A stretch of DNA of 64,000 nt from Bacteroidota bacterium (GTDB lineage: Bacteria; Bacteroidota; Bacteroidia; Bacteroidales; Paludibacteraceae), in the NCBI GenBank assembly GCA_023391625.1, contig JAEWAN010000034.1, positions 248,001-312,000 of the forward strand. The letters are read 5' to 3'. Shown piece after piece: positions 49,877-59,098 of the stretch. The translations under genes and the position numbers were made by a program. The notes under the pieces were generated by a model. The model did not search any database. It had not been told where the DNA came from and saw only the letters and a list, made by a program, of their open reading frames with translations. The first letter of the stretch is position 1; each line of letters starts with the position of its first letter.

Positions 49877-50443
49877 ATGAAAATATTATTATTAGATAAT
49901 TACGACTCATTTACCTACAACCTGCTGCATATATTAAAAGAACTGGGTGCGGAGGTGGAGGTACATCGCAACGATAAAATAGAGTTAGATGAAATAGAAC
50001 GGTTTGATAAAATTTTATTGTCGCCCGGTCCGGGTATTCCCTGTGAGGCCGGCATACTGATACCTCTTATAAAAAGATATGCACCGACCAAAAGCATATT
50101 GGGGGTTTGTTTAGGCGAACAGGCTATTGGCGAGGCCTTTGGTGCCGAACTGATTAATCTGAGTCATGTACATCATGGTGTCAGTTCCCGAATAGAAGTT
50201 GTTAAAGATGACATATTATTTCAAGGTTTAAACAAAGAACTTACTGCCGGACGTTATCATTCCTGGGTAGTGTCCAGGGATAACTTCCCCGATTGCCTGG
50301 AAATTACAGCCCTGGATAAAGAAGAAGGACAGATTATGGCTATCAGGCACAAGGCATATGACGTACGCGGCATACAATTCCATCCGGAGTCTATCCTTAC
50401 TCCGAACGGTAAAATCATGCTGGCTAACTGGTTAAACAATTAA
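49877..50443 (+). CDS. trpG: Anthranilate synthase component II (glutamine amidotransferase)
   Basis: 188 residues, class I amidotransferase. The nucleophile Cys lies in GVCLGEQAIGE (most relatives have H after L-G; here E), and the catalytic His-Glu lie in QFHPES. The opening LLLDNYDSFTYNL is diagnostic. It supplies ammonia to TrpE. It is not fused to trpD, unlike in enteric bacteria. Confidence 0.95.
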   Translation: MKILLLDNYDSFTYNLLHILKELGAEVEVHRNDKIELDEIERFDKILLSPGPGIPCEAGILIPLIKRYAPTKSILGVCLGEQAIGEAFGAELINLSHVHHGVSSRIEVVKDDILFQGLNKELTAGRYHSWVVSRDNFPDCLEITALDKEEGQIMAIRHKAYDVRGIQFHPESILTPNGKIMLANWLNN

Positions 50444-50457
50444 TAAAAAGAGCAATC

Positions 50458-51453
50458 ATGAACAAGATTTTATACCGCTTATTCGAACATCAATATCTGG
50501 GACGTAAAGAAGCCCGTGAGATATTGCAAAATATAGCCCAAGGCAAATATACGGATGCCCAGATAGCGAGCCTGATTACCGTCTTCCTGATGCGCAACAT
50601 CTCTACTGAAGAATTATCCGGATTCAGGGAAGCCTTACTGGAAATGCGAAAACCGGTTGATCTGGACGATTATAAAGCCATTGATATTGTCGGTACGGGC
50701 GGAGATGGAAAAAATACATTCAATATAAGCACTACAGCTTGTTTTGTTGTAGCCGGAGCCGGGTATAATGTAGTGAAACATGGAAACTACGGAGCTACCT
50801 CAGTCAGTGGAGCAAGTAACGTAATGGAACAACATGGAGTCAAATTCACTACCGAGATGGATTTACTTAGAAAATCAATGGATACCTGCCATATAGCATA
50901 CCTGCATGCACCACTTTTCAATCCGGCACTGAAAGCGGTAGCATCGGTACGTAAAAGCCTGGGGGTACGTAGTTTTTTCAACATGCTTGGGCCGCTTGTA
51001 AATCCGGCTATGCCTGCTTACCAAATGCTGGGAGTCTATAACTTGCCAATGCTGCGTTTATATAACTATATGTATCAGGAAAGCGATGCACAGTTTGCTG
51101 TGGTTCACAGCCTTGATGGATATGACGAGATTTCACTAACCACAGACTTTAAGGTCTGCACCCCTCAGAAAGAAATAGTCTATACACCGGAAATGCTGGG
51201 CTTCAACCGTTGTCATGAAAAAGACCTTTACGGAGGTGAAACTCCGGAAGAAGCTGCAAGGATTTTCAACAATGTATTAAGAAATGAAGCAACACAAGCT
51301 CAAACCAATTGTGTATTAGCTAATGCAGGCTTTGCCATACAGGTAATTTGCCCGGAAAAAAATATCAATGAATGTATCAGTGAGGCAAAAGAATCTTTAT
51401 ATAACGGAAAAGCTTACGACACATTCAAACGATTCCTTACTTTAAACAGTTAA
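50458..51453 (+). CDS. trpD: Anthranilate phosphoribosyltransferase
   Basis: 331 residues. The PRPP-binding GTGGDGKNTFNIST lies at about 80-93, KHGNYGATSVSGASNVME binds anthranilate/PRPP, and FNMLGPLVNP is conserved. It makes phosphoribosyl-anthranilate. It is a stand-alone enzyme, 14 bp after trpG and 6 bp before trpC. Confidence 0.96.
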   Translation: MNKILYRLFEHQYLGRKEAREILQNIAQGKYTDAQIASLITVFLMRNISTEELSGFREALLEMRKPVDLDDYKAIDIVGTGGDGKNTFNISTTACFVVAGAGYNVVKHGNYGATSVSGASNVMEQHGVKFTTEMDLLRKSMDTCHIAYLHAPLFNPALKAVASVRKSLGVRSFFNMLGPLVNPAMPAYQMLGVYNLPMLRLYNYMYQESDAQFAVVHSLDGYDEISLTTDFKVCTPQKEIVYTPEMLGFNRCHEKDLYGGETPEEAARIFNNVLRNEATQAQTNCVLANAGFAIQVICPEKNINECISEAKESLYNGKAYDTFKRFLTLNS

Positions 51454-51459
51454 ACTTAT

Positions 51460-52272
51460 ATGAAAGATATATTAACCGAAATAATTGCCAATAAACGAAT
51501 TGAAGTTGAGAATAAGAAAACGGAAGTCTCTTTGGATTCGTTGATAAAGTCTGGAAAGGAAAAGCTTATGCGTCCGGTTACTTCCATGAGCCAGGCGTTG
51601 AAAAACTCTTCGTCCGGTATCATTGCCGAGTTTAAACGTAAATCCCCTTCCAAAGGATGGTTGTTTCCGGAAGCGGAGGTAAAAAACGTCCTTCCATTTT
51701 ACGAAAAAAACGGAGCTACAGCCTGTTCAGTACTGACTGACGAAAAATTTTTTGGAGGTTCAATAGCTGACCTGGTAAAAGCCCGCGAACTGGTACAGTT
51801 GCCTCTGTTACGTAAAGACTTCATTATTGATACCTACCAGCTTTATGAAGCCCGTATAGCCGGAGCCGATGCTGTTTTATTAATTGCTTCTGTTTTATCC
51901 GAAGAGGAATGCCTGCAATTATCGGAAACAGCCCATCATTTAGGACTGGAAATACTGCTTGAAATACATCGTGCAGAAGAAATACAGTATTTAAACCGAT
52001 ATGTAAACATGCTGGGAATCAATAACCGCAATTTGGCCACTTTCCACACGACGGTAGAAAATTCTTTTAGTCTGATTGAGAAGATACAGCAGTACACAAC
52101 GAAACACGGTTATAGCCCGGTATTGGTTTCGGAAAGCGGCATTTCCAATCCGGACATGGTTAAAGATTTACGTAGCAAAGGATTTAATGGATTTCTGATA
52201 GGGGAGAAGTTTATGAAAAACAACGATCCCGGAGAAAGTTTAAAACAATTTATAGGAGGCATTACAGAATGA
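51460..52272 (+). CDS. trpC: Indole-3-glycerol phosphate synthase
   Basis: 270 residues, TIM barrel. FKRKSPSKGWL carries the catalytic Lys near 54-56. LRKDFIIDTYQLYEAR, GINNRNLATF and SESGISNPDMV are the remaining signature strands. It closes the indole ring. Separate from TrpF, whose start overlaps its stop by 4 bp. Confidence 0.96.
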   Translation: MKDILTEIIANKRIEVENKKTEVSLDSLIKSGKEKLMRPVTSMSQALKNSSSGIIAEFKRKSPSKGWLFPEAEVKNVLPFYEKNGATACSVLTDEKFFGGSIADLVKARELVQLPLLRKDFIIDTYQLYEARIAGADAVLLIASVLSEEECLQLSETAHHLGLEILLEIHRAEEIQYLNRYVNMLGINNRNLATFHTTVENSFSLIEKIQQYTTKHGYSPVLVSESGISNPDMVKDLRSKGFNGFLIGEKFMKNNDPGESLKQFIGGITE

Positions 52273-52889
52273 TTGTCAAAGTTTGCGGAATGCGTGAAAA
52301 AGAAAATATACAAGAAGTATGCAGGCTTCCTGTAGATTACATAGGATTTATTTTCTATCCGCTTTCTCCACGCTATGCAGGACAGACCCAGATACCGGAC
52401 ACAGCCCCGGATATAAAAAGAACCGGGGTTTTTGTTAATGCTGCGGAAAAAGATATATTGCACACTGCCCAAACATATAGACTCAGTGCCATTCAGTTAC
52501 ATGGAAATGAATCTCCCGAAATTTGCACCCGGCTCAAATCCGAAGGTTATACCCTCATAAAGGCATTTTCTATTGCAGAAACAGGTGATTTACACTTCCT
52601 GAATAAATATGAAGGGTGTACGGACTATTTTTTATTTGATACGAAATCAAATCATTACGGGGGTTCCGGAAAACAGTTTGACTGGTCTATTCTAAAAGAC
52701 TATACTGGGAAAACTCCTTTTCTCCTTAGCGGGGGAATAAAACCCGAGAGTCTTTCTTCATTAAAGTCTTTTTCACACCCGCAGTGGATCGGCATAGACA
52801 TAAACAGCGGTTTTGAAGTAAAACCGGGAGAAAAAAACATATCATTACTAAAAGATTTTATTTATAAACTAAAAGAATACGAACAATGA
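52269..52889 (+). CDS. trpF: Phosphoribosylanthranilate isomerase
   Basis: 206 residues, TIM barrel. The catalytic Cys lies in VKVCGMRE at about 3-10, the general acid Asp in YFLFDTKSNHYGGSGKQFDW, and the phosphate-binding end in LSGGIKPES and GIDINSGFE. It performs the Amadori step of tryptophan synthesis. It overlaps both trpC and trpA by 4 bp. Confidence 0.96.
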   Translation: MIVKVCGMREKENIQEVCRLPVDYIGFIFYPLSPRYAGQTQIPDTAPDIKRTGVFVNAAEKDILHTAQTYRLSAIQLHGNESPEICTRLKSEGYTLIKAFSIAETGDLHFLNKYEGCTDYFLFDTKSNHYGGSGKQFDWSILKDYTGKTPFLLSGGIKPESLSSLKSFSHPQWIGIDINSGFEVKPGEKNISLLKDFIYKLKEYEQ

Positions 52890-53656
52890 ACAGAATAGAA
52901 AAACTTTTCAAAACAAAAGATACCAATATCTTATCCGTATATTTTACAGCCGGATATCCTAAATTAGACGATACGGTGATAGTACTGAAAGAGCTCCAGA
53001 AACAAGGTGTTGATATGGTGGAAATCGGAATTCCTTTTTCTGATCCGATGGCGGACGGCCCGGTGATACAACACTCTTCCACCGTTGCTTTGCGTAACGG
53101 CATGAGCCTTCGATATCTGTTTTCCCAACTGCAAGATATACGGAATGACATACACATTCCTCTGGTTCTGATGGGATACCTTAACCCTATTATGCAATAT
53201 GGTTTCGAAGCATTTTGCCAATCTTGCCGGAATACGGGCATTGACGGAGTTATTATCCCGGATTTACCTTTTGATGATTATATGCAAAGTTACAAAGCCG
53301 TAGCAGAAGAATATGGCATCAATGTAATTATGCTTATTACTCCGGAAACGTCAGAAGAACGCATTCATTTAATAGACCAAAATACAAAAGGATTTATTTA
53401 CATGGTATCCAGCGCTTCAACCACCGGTGTACAACAGAGTTTTGACGATGCCAAGACAAAGTATTTCAACAGGATTAATAATATGAAATTACAAAATCCC
53501 CGTTTGGTCGGGTTCGGAATAAGTAATAAAGCCACTTTCGATGCTGCAGCCAAATATGCTTGTGGAGGCATAATAGGAAGTAAATTTGTTGATTTGCTGA
53601 ACAAGCATGACGCATCGGAAGCTGTACATGAGTTAGTAACTGCACTGAAGAACTAA
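52886..53656 (+). CDS. trpA: Tryptophan synthase alpha chain
   Basis: 256 residues. The catalytic Glu lies in VEIGIPFSDPMADGP near 49, and the catalytic Asp in IDGVIIPDLPFDD. It cleaves indole-3-glycerol phosphate and channels indole to TrpB. It is the last gene of the operon, although TrpB is encoded first, so the two subunits are at opposite ends of the transcript. Confidence 0.96.
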   Translation: MNRIEKLFKTKDTNILSVYFTAGYPKLDDTVIVLKELQKQGVDMVEIGIPFSDPMADGPVIQHSSTVALRNGMSLRYLFSQLQDIRNDIHIPLVLMGYLNPIMQYGFEAFCQSCRNTGIDGVIIPDLPFDDYMQSYKAVAEEYGINVIMLITPETSEERIHLIDQNTKGFIYMVSSASTTGVQQSFDDAKTKYFNRINNMKLQNPRLVGFGISNKATFDAAAKYACGGIIGSKFVDLLNKHDASEAVHELVTALKN

Positions 53657-53669
53657 GATGTTATAAAAA

Positions 53670-53710
53670 TTCCCACTGTCAGAATAAAATCATATTCTGA
53701 GCAGTGGGAA
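53670..53710 (+). terminator. Terminator of the trp operon
   Basis: TTCCCACTG (53670-53678) pairs with CAGTGGGAA (53702-53710), with an inner AGAAT/ATTCT stem. It starts 13 bp past the trpA stop. Confidence 0.85.
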
Positions 53711-53751
53711 ATAAATAGACTAATATTAATACCTGAAACTATTAATCTATT

Positions 53752-53910
53752 TTAAATTTCAGAATTTCTAAAAGCATCGTCAAGCTCCTGTTGCTTTTTC
53801 AAGCGATCTTCTTCAGAATAGCCTTCGACCTCGCTTACCAGATAATCAACTTCATTTAAAAAATTAGTTTCACAGGACTCACAACCCGTTTTCTCTATTT
53901 TCTTCTTCAT
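53752..53910 (-). CDS. 52-residue acidic protein with a CxxC motif
   Basis: The frame starts MKKKIEKTGCESCETNFLNE and ends DDAFRNSEI. A basic start is followed by CESC at 10-13, then a mainly acidic helical body. It is too short for most callers. It lies in the 530-bp gap between trpA and the DUF6125 gene, convergent with trpA. Composition is gene-like, and a single CxxC could bind metal or form a redox pair. No precursor-peptide maturation gene is nearby, so a RiPP role is unsupported. Confidence 0.5.
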   Translation of the reverse strand: MKKKIEKTGCESCETNFLNEVDYLVSEVEGYSEEDRLKKQQELDDAFRNSEI

Positions 53911-54186
53911 AGTCTCGTTCAATTAAAATGTTTGATATATAGTAAAATAACAGTTATACTACCAAATTGTTTCAAAAAATAAATTTTAGTTAATTTTCAG
54001 TTACTATTGGTATACATAACTACACACAGATAGAAAACAAGTTATATCAACTTTAATTTGCGCCAAATGTTTCTCAATTCATAAAGTAGGATAGGGGAAC
54101 AGAGAAAAAACAACAAATCCATGCAGCTTTAACTACATGGATTCTAAAAAAAGGAATTGTAATTATCGGGAGGGGTATTCAATAAA

Positions 54187-54693
54187 TCAAGGGATGTAAA
54201 ATCTCCAGGAGCATGCACACATAACATCTGTTACATCCGGGAAACAGCTGATAGCTTCACATTCAATCCTGTCATCAATTACTTTGGCAAAATAACGATG
54301 TTCAATAATACCCACCGATTTACAAGGATGGAAATCCATGCCTTTTTTCTTCCTTGCAGTCTGAACACGGCAATCTACTATACGATAAATCAAGGAATCA
54401 TCTTTTCTTATCAGTTCTATATTTTCATTAGCCAAAGCAGAAAACCTCAATGAAAGCGCCTTTTCCAATCCTTCTAAACCGGAACGCTCCGGAAGTTTCA
54501 AGAAATTCTTAATCCTCCTTGCTTCTGTTTCGGTAAACCTTCTCCAGGCATTCCAGTCGTGTTCCATAGCTTCATCCATACCCAGTTTTTGTTCTATAGA
54601 CTGAAACCAAACTCCATCAAGAGCAAACAAATTACGGGCATAAATCCCGACCAGTTCCTTAAGTTCTTCTTTAGACAAATCATCCAAACTCAT
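54187..54693 (-). CDS. DUF6125 family protein
   Basis: 168 residues, cytoplasmic. The helical N-terminus (LSKEELKELVGIYARNLFALDGVWFQSIE, then AMEHDWNAWRRF) is followed by a Cys-containing C-terminal half (IVDCRVQ, FHPCKSVGI, CEAISCFPD, MCACSW). The spaced Cys and His suggest metal or cluster binding. I associate this layout with DUF6125, a family without assigned function. It is a single gene with 260 bp to the maeB start. Confidence 0.72.
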   Translation of the reverse strand: MSLDDLSKEELKELVGIYARNLFALDGVWFQSIEQKLGMDEAMEHDWNAWRRFTETEARRIKNFLKLPERSGLEGLEKALSLRFSALANENIELIRKDDSLIYRIVDCRVQTARKKKGMDFHPCKSVGIIEHRYFAKVIDDRIECEAISCFPDVTDVMCACSWRFYIP

Positions 54694-54863
54694 TATATTT
54701 CAAATTATTTATTAATGCTATATTTTTATTAATTCACCGTTTTTTGAATGTGTAAAAATAAGAAAAATCAAGGATTAAATTAAGTCCCTTTGCCAACGTA
54801 TTATGCAACTGTCAGGAACATAACTATTAACAAGATAAATTAGGAACATTAATTCTCTTTTTC

Positions 54864-54895
54864 CTTGTACATTGATAGTTATTTTTGTACATTTG
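54864..54895 (+). promoter_or_regulatory. Promoter of maeB with an overlapping direct repeat
   Basis: CTTG (54864-54867), 20 bp, TACATTTG (54888-54895). The 9-mer TTGTACATT occurs at 54865-54873 and 54885-54893, exactly 20 bp apart and overlapping both boxes, which would let one factor cover the promoter. Confidence 0.6.
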
Positions 54896-54953
54896 CAACA
54901 ATTTTTTGAAAAAGTAACAAATTACGTAACATATTAAAAAAGAATAGAAATTT

Positions 54954-57254
54954 ATGGCAAAACTAACTCGAGAAGATGCTCTTCTTTATCACTCAGAAGG
55001 CAAACCGGGTAAAATAGAAGTTATCCCGACCAAGCCTTACAGTTCGCAACGCGACTTGTCACTCGCATATTCACCGGGAGTAGCCGAACCTTGTCTTGAA
55101 ATTCAGAAAGATTCAAACGCAGCATATGAATATACTTCTAAAGGAAATCTTGTTGCTGTTATATCCAATGGTACTGCGGTATTAGGTTTAGGAGATATAG
55201 GAGCAATGGCAGGAAAACCTGTTATGGAAGGAAAAGGTTTACTCTTTAAAATCTTTGCTGGAATTGATGTTTTTGACATTGAAGTAAACGAAAAAGATCC
55301 TGAAAAATTCATTCAGGCTGTTAAAGCCATCGCACCGACTTTTGGAGGTATCAACCTGGAGGATATTAAAGCTCCTGAATGTTTCCTGATAGAAGATCGT
55401 TTGAAAGCAGAACTGGATATTCCAATTATGCACGACGACCAACACGGAACTGCTATCATCTCATCTGCAGGTCTGCTGAATGCCCTTGAAATTACCGGAA
55501 AAAAAATAGAAGATATCAAAATCGTAGTAAACGGTGCCGGTGCTGCAGCTAACTCTTGTACATTATTGTATATGGCTTTAGGCGCTAAATTGGAAAACAT
55601 CGTTATGTTGGACTCTAAAGGTGTTATCAGCACAAGAAGAACTGACTTGAACGACCGTAAAAAGCCATTTGCTACAAGCCGTGATATCAATACATTGGAA
55701 GAAGCAGTAAAGGATGCCGACGTATTTGTAGGTCTTTCTGTTGCCGGCGTATTGACACAGGAAATGGTACGCTCTATGGCTAAAGATCCTATTGTATTCG
55801 CATTAGCCAACCCGAATCCGGAAATATCATACGAAGATGCTATGGCTGCACGTCCTGACATCATTTTTGCTACCGGACGTTCTGACCATCCGAACCAAAT
55901 CAACAATGTGCTCGGATTCCCGTACATATTCCGCGGGGCTCTTGACGTAAGAGCTACGGCTATCAATGAGGAAATGAAAGTTGCAGCCGTACGTGCTATC
56001 GCAGAATTGACAAAAAAACCGGTTCCGGATGTAGTAAACGCAGCCTACAACCTGAAACGTTTGTCATTCGGCAGAGATTATATCATTCCGAAACCATTGG
56101 ATCCAAGATTGTTGACCACTGTTTCTCCGGCTGTAGCAAAAGCAGCTATGGAGTCAGGAGTAGCAAGAAAAGATATTACAGACTGGAATGCATATAACAA
56201 CCAGTTGATGTCCAGAATGGGACATGACAACAAGATATTACGCAGTTTTTACGAAACCGCACGGGCTACACCAAAACGGGTTGTATTCTCAGAATCCAAT
56301 CACGTAAACATGCTTAAAGCAGCTGAAATGGCTTATGCAGAAGGTATCTGTTATCCGGTATTGCTTGGAAACGAAGAAAAAATTTCCAAAATTGCTGCTG
56401 AAAACGAAATAGACCTGACTGGTATCGAAATAGTGAACTTGCGTCACGACCGCGAAGAAAACCGCAGAATATCATACGCACAGAAACTTGCTGAAAAACG
56501 CAGCAGGGAAGGTATTACCTTTGACGAAGCATATGAAAAAATGTATGAAAGAAACTATTTCGGTATGATGATGGTAGAAAGCGGTGACGCTGATGCCCTG
56601 ATTACCGGAGTGTACACTAAATATGCTGATGCTGTGCAGGCTGCCAAAGACGTGATTGGAATCCGTAAAGGACTAAACCACATTGGAGCAATGCATATCA
56701 TCAATACTAAAAAAGGAACTTTCTTCCTGGCTGATACGCTTATCAACAGACATCCTTCTACTGAAACATTAATTGATATCGCTAAACTGACACACGATAC
56801 CGTTAAATTCTTTGCTCACGATCCGGTTATGGCTATGCTTTCATACTCTAACTTCGGTTCTGATAAAGAAGGAAGTCCTGCCAGCGTTCATCAGGTAGTA
56901 GAAACACTGCATGAAAAATATCCTGATATGGTGGTAGATGGTGAAATGCAAGTTAATTTTGCTCTTAACAAAGAGTTGAGAGACGAAAAATTCCCATTCT
57001 CCAAACTTCATGGAAAAGATGTAAACACTCTGGTATTCCCGAACTTAAGTTCTGCTAACATGGCATACAAACTGCTTCTGGAAATGGGTGTATCTGAATC
57101 AGTAGGTCCTATCCAGATGGGATTGAATAAACCTATCCATATCATGGATGTGGAAAGTTCAGTACGTGATATTGTCAATATGACTGCTGTAGCTGTGATA
57201 GACGCTATTGTTGAAGAAAAAATTCAGAAAAACAATATCCAGAGAATCTGCTAA
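54954..57254 (+). CDS. maeB: NADP-dependent malic enzyme with phosphotransacetylase-like domain
   Basis: 766 residues, the long MaeB form. The N-terminal catalytic domain (about 1-165) has SLAYSPGVAEPC and the KAPECFLIEDRL metal site. The NAD(P)-binding domain (about 165-420) has VVNGAGAAANSC. Residues 430-760 form a phosphotransacetylase-like domain (RVVFSESNHVNMLKAAEMAYAEG and following) that in relatives mediates oligomerisation and acetyl-CoA inhibition. It turns malate into pyruvate, CO2 and NADPH. Codon use is noticeably more optimised than the neighbours, as expected for an abundant enzyme. Confidence 0.96.
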   Translation: MAKLTREDALLYHSEGKPGKIEVIPTKPYSSQRDLSLAYSPGVAEPCLEIQKDSNAAYEYTSKGNLVAVISNGTAVLGLGDIGAMAGKPVMEGKGLLFKIFAGIDVFDIEVNEKDPEKFIQAVKAIAPTFGGINLEDIKAPECFLIEDRLKAELDIPIMHDDQHGTAIISSAGLLNALEITGKKIEDIKIVVNGAGAAANSCTLLYMALGAKLENIVMLDSKGVISTRRTDLNDRKKPFATSRDINTLEEAVKDADVFVGLSVAGVLTQEMVRSMAKDPIVFALANPNPEISYEDAMAARPDIIFATGRSDHPNQINNVLGFPYIFRGALDVRATAINEEMKVAAVRAIAELTKKPVPDVVNAAYNLKRLSFGRDYIIPKPLDPRLLTTVSPAVAKAAMESGVARKDITDWNAYNNQLMSRMGHDNKILRSFYETARATPKRVVFSESNHVNMLKAAEMAYAEGICYPVLLGNEEKISKIAAENEIDLTGIEIVNLRHDREENRRISYAQKLAEKRSREGITFDEAYEKMYERNYFGMMMVESGDADALITGVYTKYADAVQAAKDVIGIRKGLNHIGAMHIINTKKGTFFLADTLINRHPSTETLIDIAKLTHDTVKFFAHDPVMAMLSYSNFGSDKEGSPASVHQVVETLHEKYPDMVVDGEMQVNFALNKELRDEKFPFSKLHGKDVNTLVFPNLSSANMAYKLLLEMGVSESVGPIQMGLNKPIHIMDVESSVRDIVNMTAVAVIDAIVEEKIQKNNIQRIC

Positions 57255-57278
57255 TAACCTGATTCTTTAATAAACAAA

Positions 57279-57322
57279 GCTCCCGTACTTTTTCTCATTA
57301 TTGAGAAAGTACGGGAGTTTTT
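57279..57322 (+). terminator. Terminator of maeB
   Basis: CTCCCGTACTTTTTCTCA pairs with TGAGAAAGTACGGGAG (one bulge) and ends in TTTTT. Confidence 0.9.
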
Positions 57323-57333
57323 CATTGTATAAA

Positions 57334-57365
57334 ATTGGATATTAAAATATATTAAGCTATCTTTG
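57334..57365 (+). promoter_or_regulatory. Promoter of the sugar transferase gene
   Basis: ATTG (57334-57337), 20 bp, TATCTTTG (57358-57365): full -7 match and three of four at -33. The leader is about 150 nt. Confidence 0.6.
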
Positions 57366-57519
57366 TATAAGAAATTATAAGCTTTATAATTTTGTTCCTC
57401 GTGTGTGTATCTTTCTATTTGCAGTAATATAAAATATATAGGTTCTTTCCGCTGGGCAGAATATCACAAAGCTCTATAATGCTATTTATAATTGTGTGTG
57501 TTATTTTCCCTTTTTTACA

Positions 57520-59037
57520 ATGAAATTATTTTATAAACCTTTATATAAATTACTGATAATAGATATATTATCCATTCTGTTAGTTTTCAGCGTTATACTT
57601 GGCTGGTTTCCCCTTACAACCCAAACCCCTTTTATAAAGTACAATTCGTTATTTATTTTTTTCTTTATTTGTTGGATAAGCTGCTCGTATCTGCTAAAAC
57701 GCTACAAAAGAAACCAGTCATATATCCGGGCCTCTGTACGCTTGTTGGTGACATCGGTTATCGTATTTTTCCTGGCCTGGTTCTTCATTATATTAAATAA
57801 AGAACAAAACCTTTCCGAACGTGTACTACTCATTATAACATTAGGAATATTTACAGTAGGGTATTTTTTTACATTCATTTATTACGCTCTACGTTATGCA
57901 GTAAGTTACGATATTCCTAAAGAAACTGTAAACCCATCTTTGCGGAAAAATGCAGAGAAAAGGGAACAGCAAACCCTCTCTGACGAAGCGTATGAACAGC
58001 TGCGTTCAGACATATCTTCCAGCACCAATGACCGTGTACTACATTTTCTGGAAAGCAAATATTCTCTTAAAAGCGGAAATGTAGGTATATTTCTAAAGAA
58101 TAAATTCGGTAATATAAAAGACATTGAGAATTACTATTATTCCAGTATCGTACTGCTGGACAGACTAAACGATATCAGAGGAATTAATATCCTGTTTTAC
58201 CAATTAAACCAGAAACTTCCGGATAACGGAGAGTTTGTGTGTTATTTTGAATCAAAAAGCAGCCGGAAAAAAATTATTTTGAATAAGTTTCCTAAATATA
58301 TTAACTATGTAGTATATAGCGGATACTATGTTATAAAACGTTTGCTTCCCCGTATTTTTCTGACAAAACGTATATATTATGATGTAACCAAAGGGAAAAA
58401 AAGGGTATTATCAAAGGCCGAAGTTCTGGGACGCCTGTATTACAGCGGGTTTGAAGTATTGTCAGATAAAAAAATAGGTAACCATACTTATATCACAGCC
58501 CAAAGAGCAACGTATCCGCAACCTTATGAGTCTAAAACGTATGGTCCTCTTATCCGCTTACCCCGTATTGGAAAAAACGGAAAGAAATTTAATGTATATA
58601 AATTCCGCACCATGCATCCGTATTCAGAGTATCTGCAACCCTACATTTTCGAAAAGAATAATTTACAGGAAGGCGGAAAAATAAAACGGGATATACGTGT
58701 CACGACTTTAGGAGGATTCATGCGCAAATACTGGCTTGACGAATTACCTATGATAATCAACCTATTGAAAGGGGATATGAAAGTGATAGGAATCCGTCCG
58801 CTTAGCCAACACTACTTTAGTCTTTACAGCACAGAATTACAGGAAGAACGTATCAAAGTAAGACCGGGATTACTGCCTCCTTTTTATGCAGATATGCCCA
58901 AAACACTGGAAGATATACAAAACTCGGAAATGAAGTATTTAAAAGCCTGTAAAGACAAAGGAACATTCAGAACCGATTTCCGGTATTTTTTTCTGATTCT
59001 TAATAATATATTGTTCAATAAAGCAAGAAGCGCCTGA
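57520..59037 (+). CDS. Membrane sugar transferase (initiating glycosyltransferase type)
   Basis: 505 residues from the ATG at 57520; a GTG at 57496 would add eight. Four membrane helices occupy about 10-125. A middle domain of about 150 residues (140-330) is unassigned. The C-terminal bacterial sugar transferase domain shows YKFRTM, LGGFMRKYWLDELPM, and GIRPLS. The usual DELPQ reads DELPM. Family members transfer a sugar phosphate to undecaprenyl phosphate to start capsule or exopolysaccharide. The Wzi-like gene 61 bp downstream supports that role. Confidence 0.85.
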   Translation: MKLFYKPLYKLLIIDILSILLVFSVILGWFPLTTQTPFIKYNSLFIFFFICWISCSYLLKRYKRNQSYIRASVRLLVTSVIVFFLAWFFIILNKEQNLSERVLLIITLGIFTVGYFFTFIYYALRYAVSYDIPKETVNPSLRKNAEKREQQTLSDEAYEQLRSDISSSTNDRVLHFLESKYSLKSGNVGIFLKNKFGNIKDIENYYYSSIVLLDRLNDIRGINILFYQLNQKLPDNGEFVCYFESKSSRKKIILNKFPKYINYVVYSGYYVIKRLLPRIFLTKRIYYDVTKGKKRVLSKAEVLGRLYYSGFEVLSDKKIGNHTYITAQRATYPQPYESKTYGPLIRLPRIGKNGKKFNVYKFRTMHPYSEYLQPYIFEKNNLQEGGKIKRDIRVTTLGGFMRKYWLDELPMIINLLKGDMKVIGIRPLSQHYFSLYSTELQEERIKVRPGLLPPFYADMPKTLEDIQNSEMKYLKACKDKGTFRTDFRYFFLILNNILFNKARSA

Positions 59038-59098
59038 TAAATAAATAGGCAACTAATAATACATAACAGCCTTTCCTGCAAAACCGAAATAACCGTTT

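Noticed and set aside
53752..53910. A RiPP precursor peptide
   Set aside because: No radical SAM enzyme, LanB/LanM, protease/ABC exporter or RRE-containing protein is nearby, and the Cys are near the N-terminus rather than in a core region.
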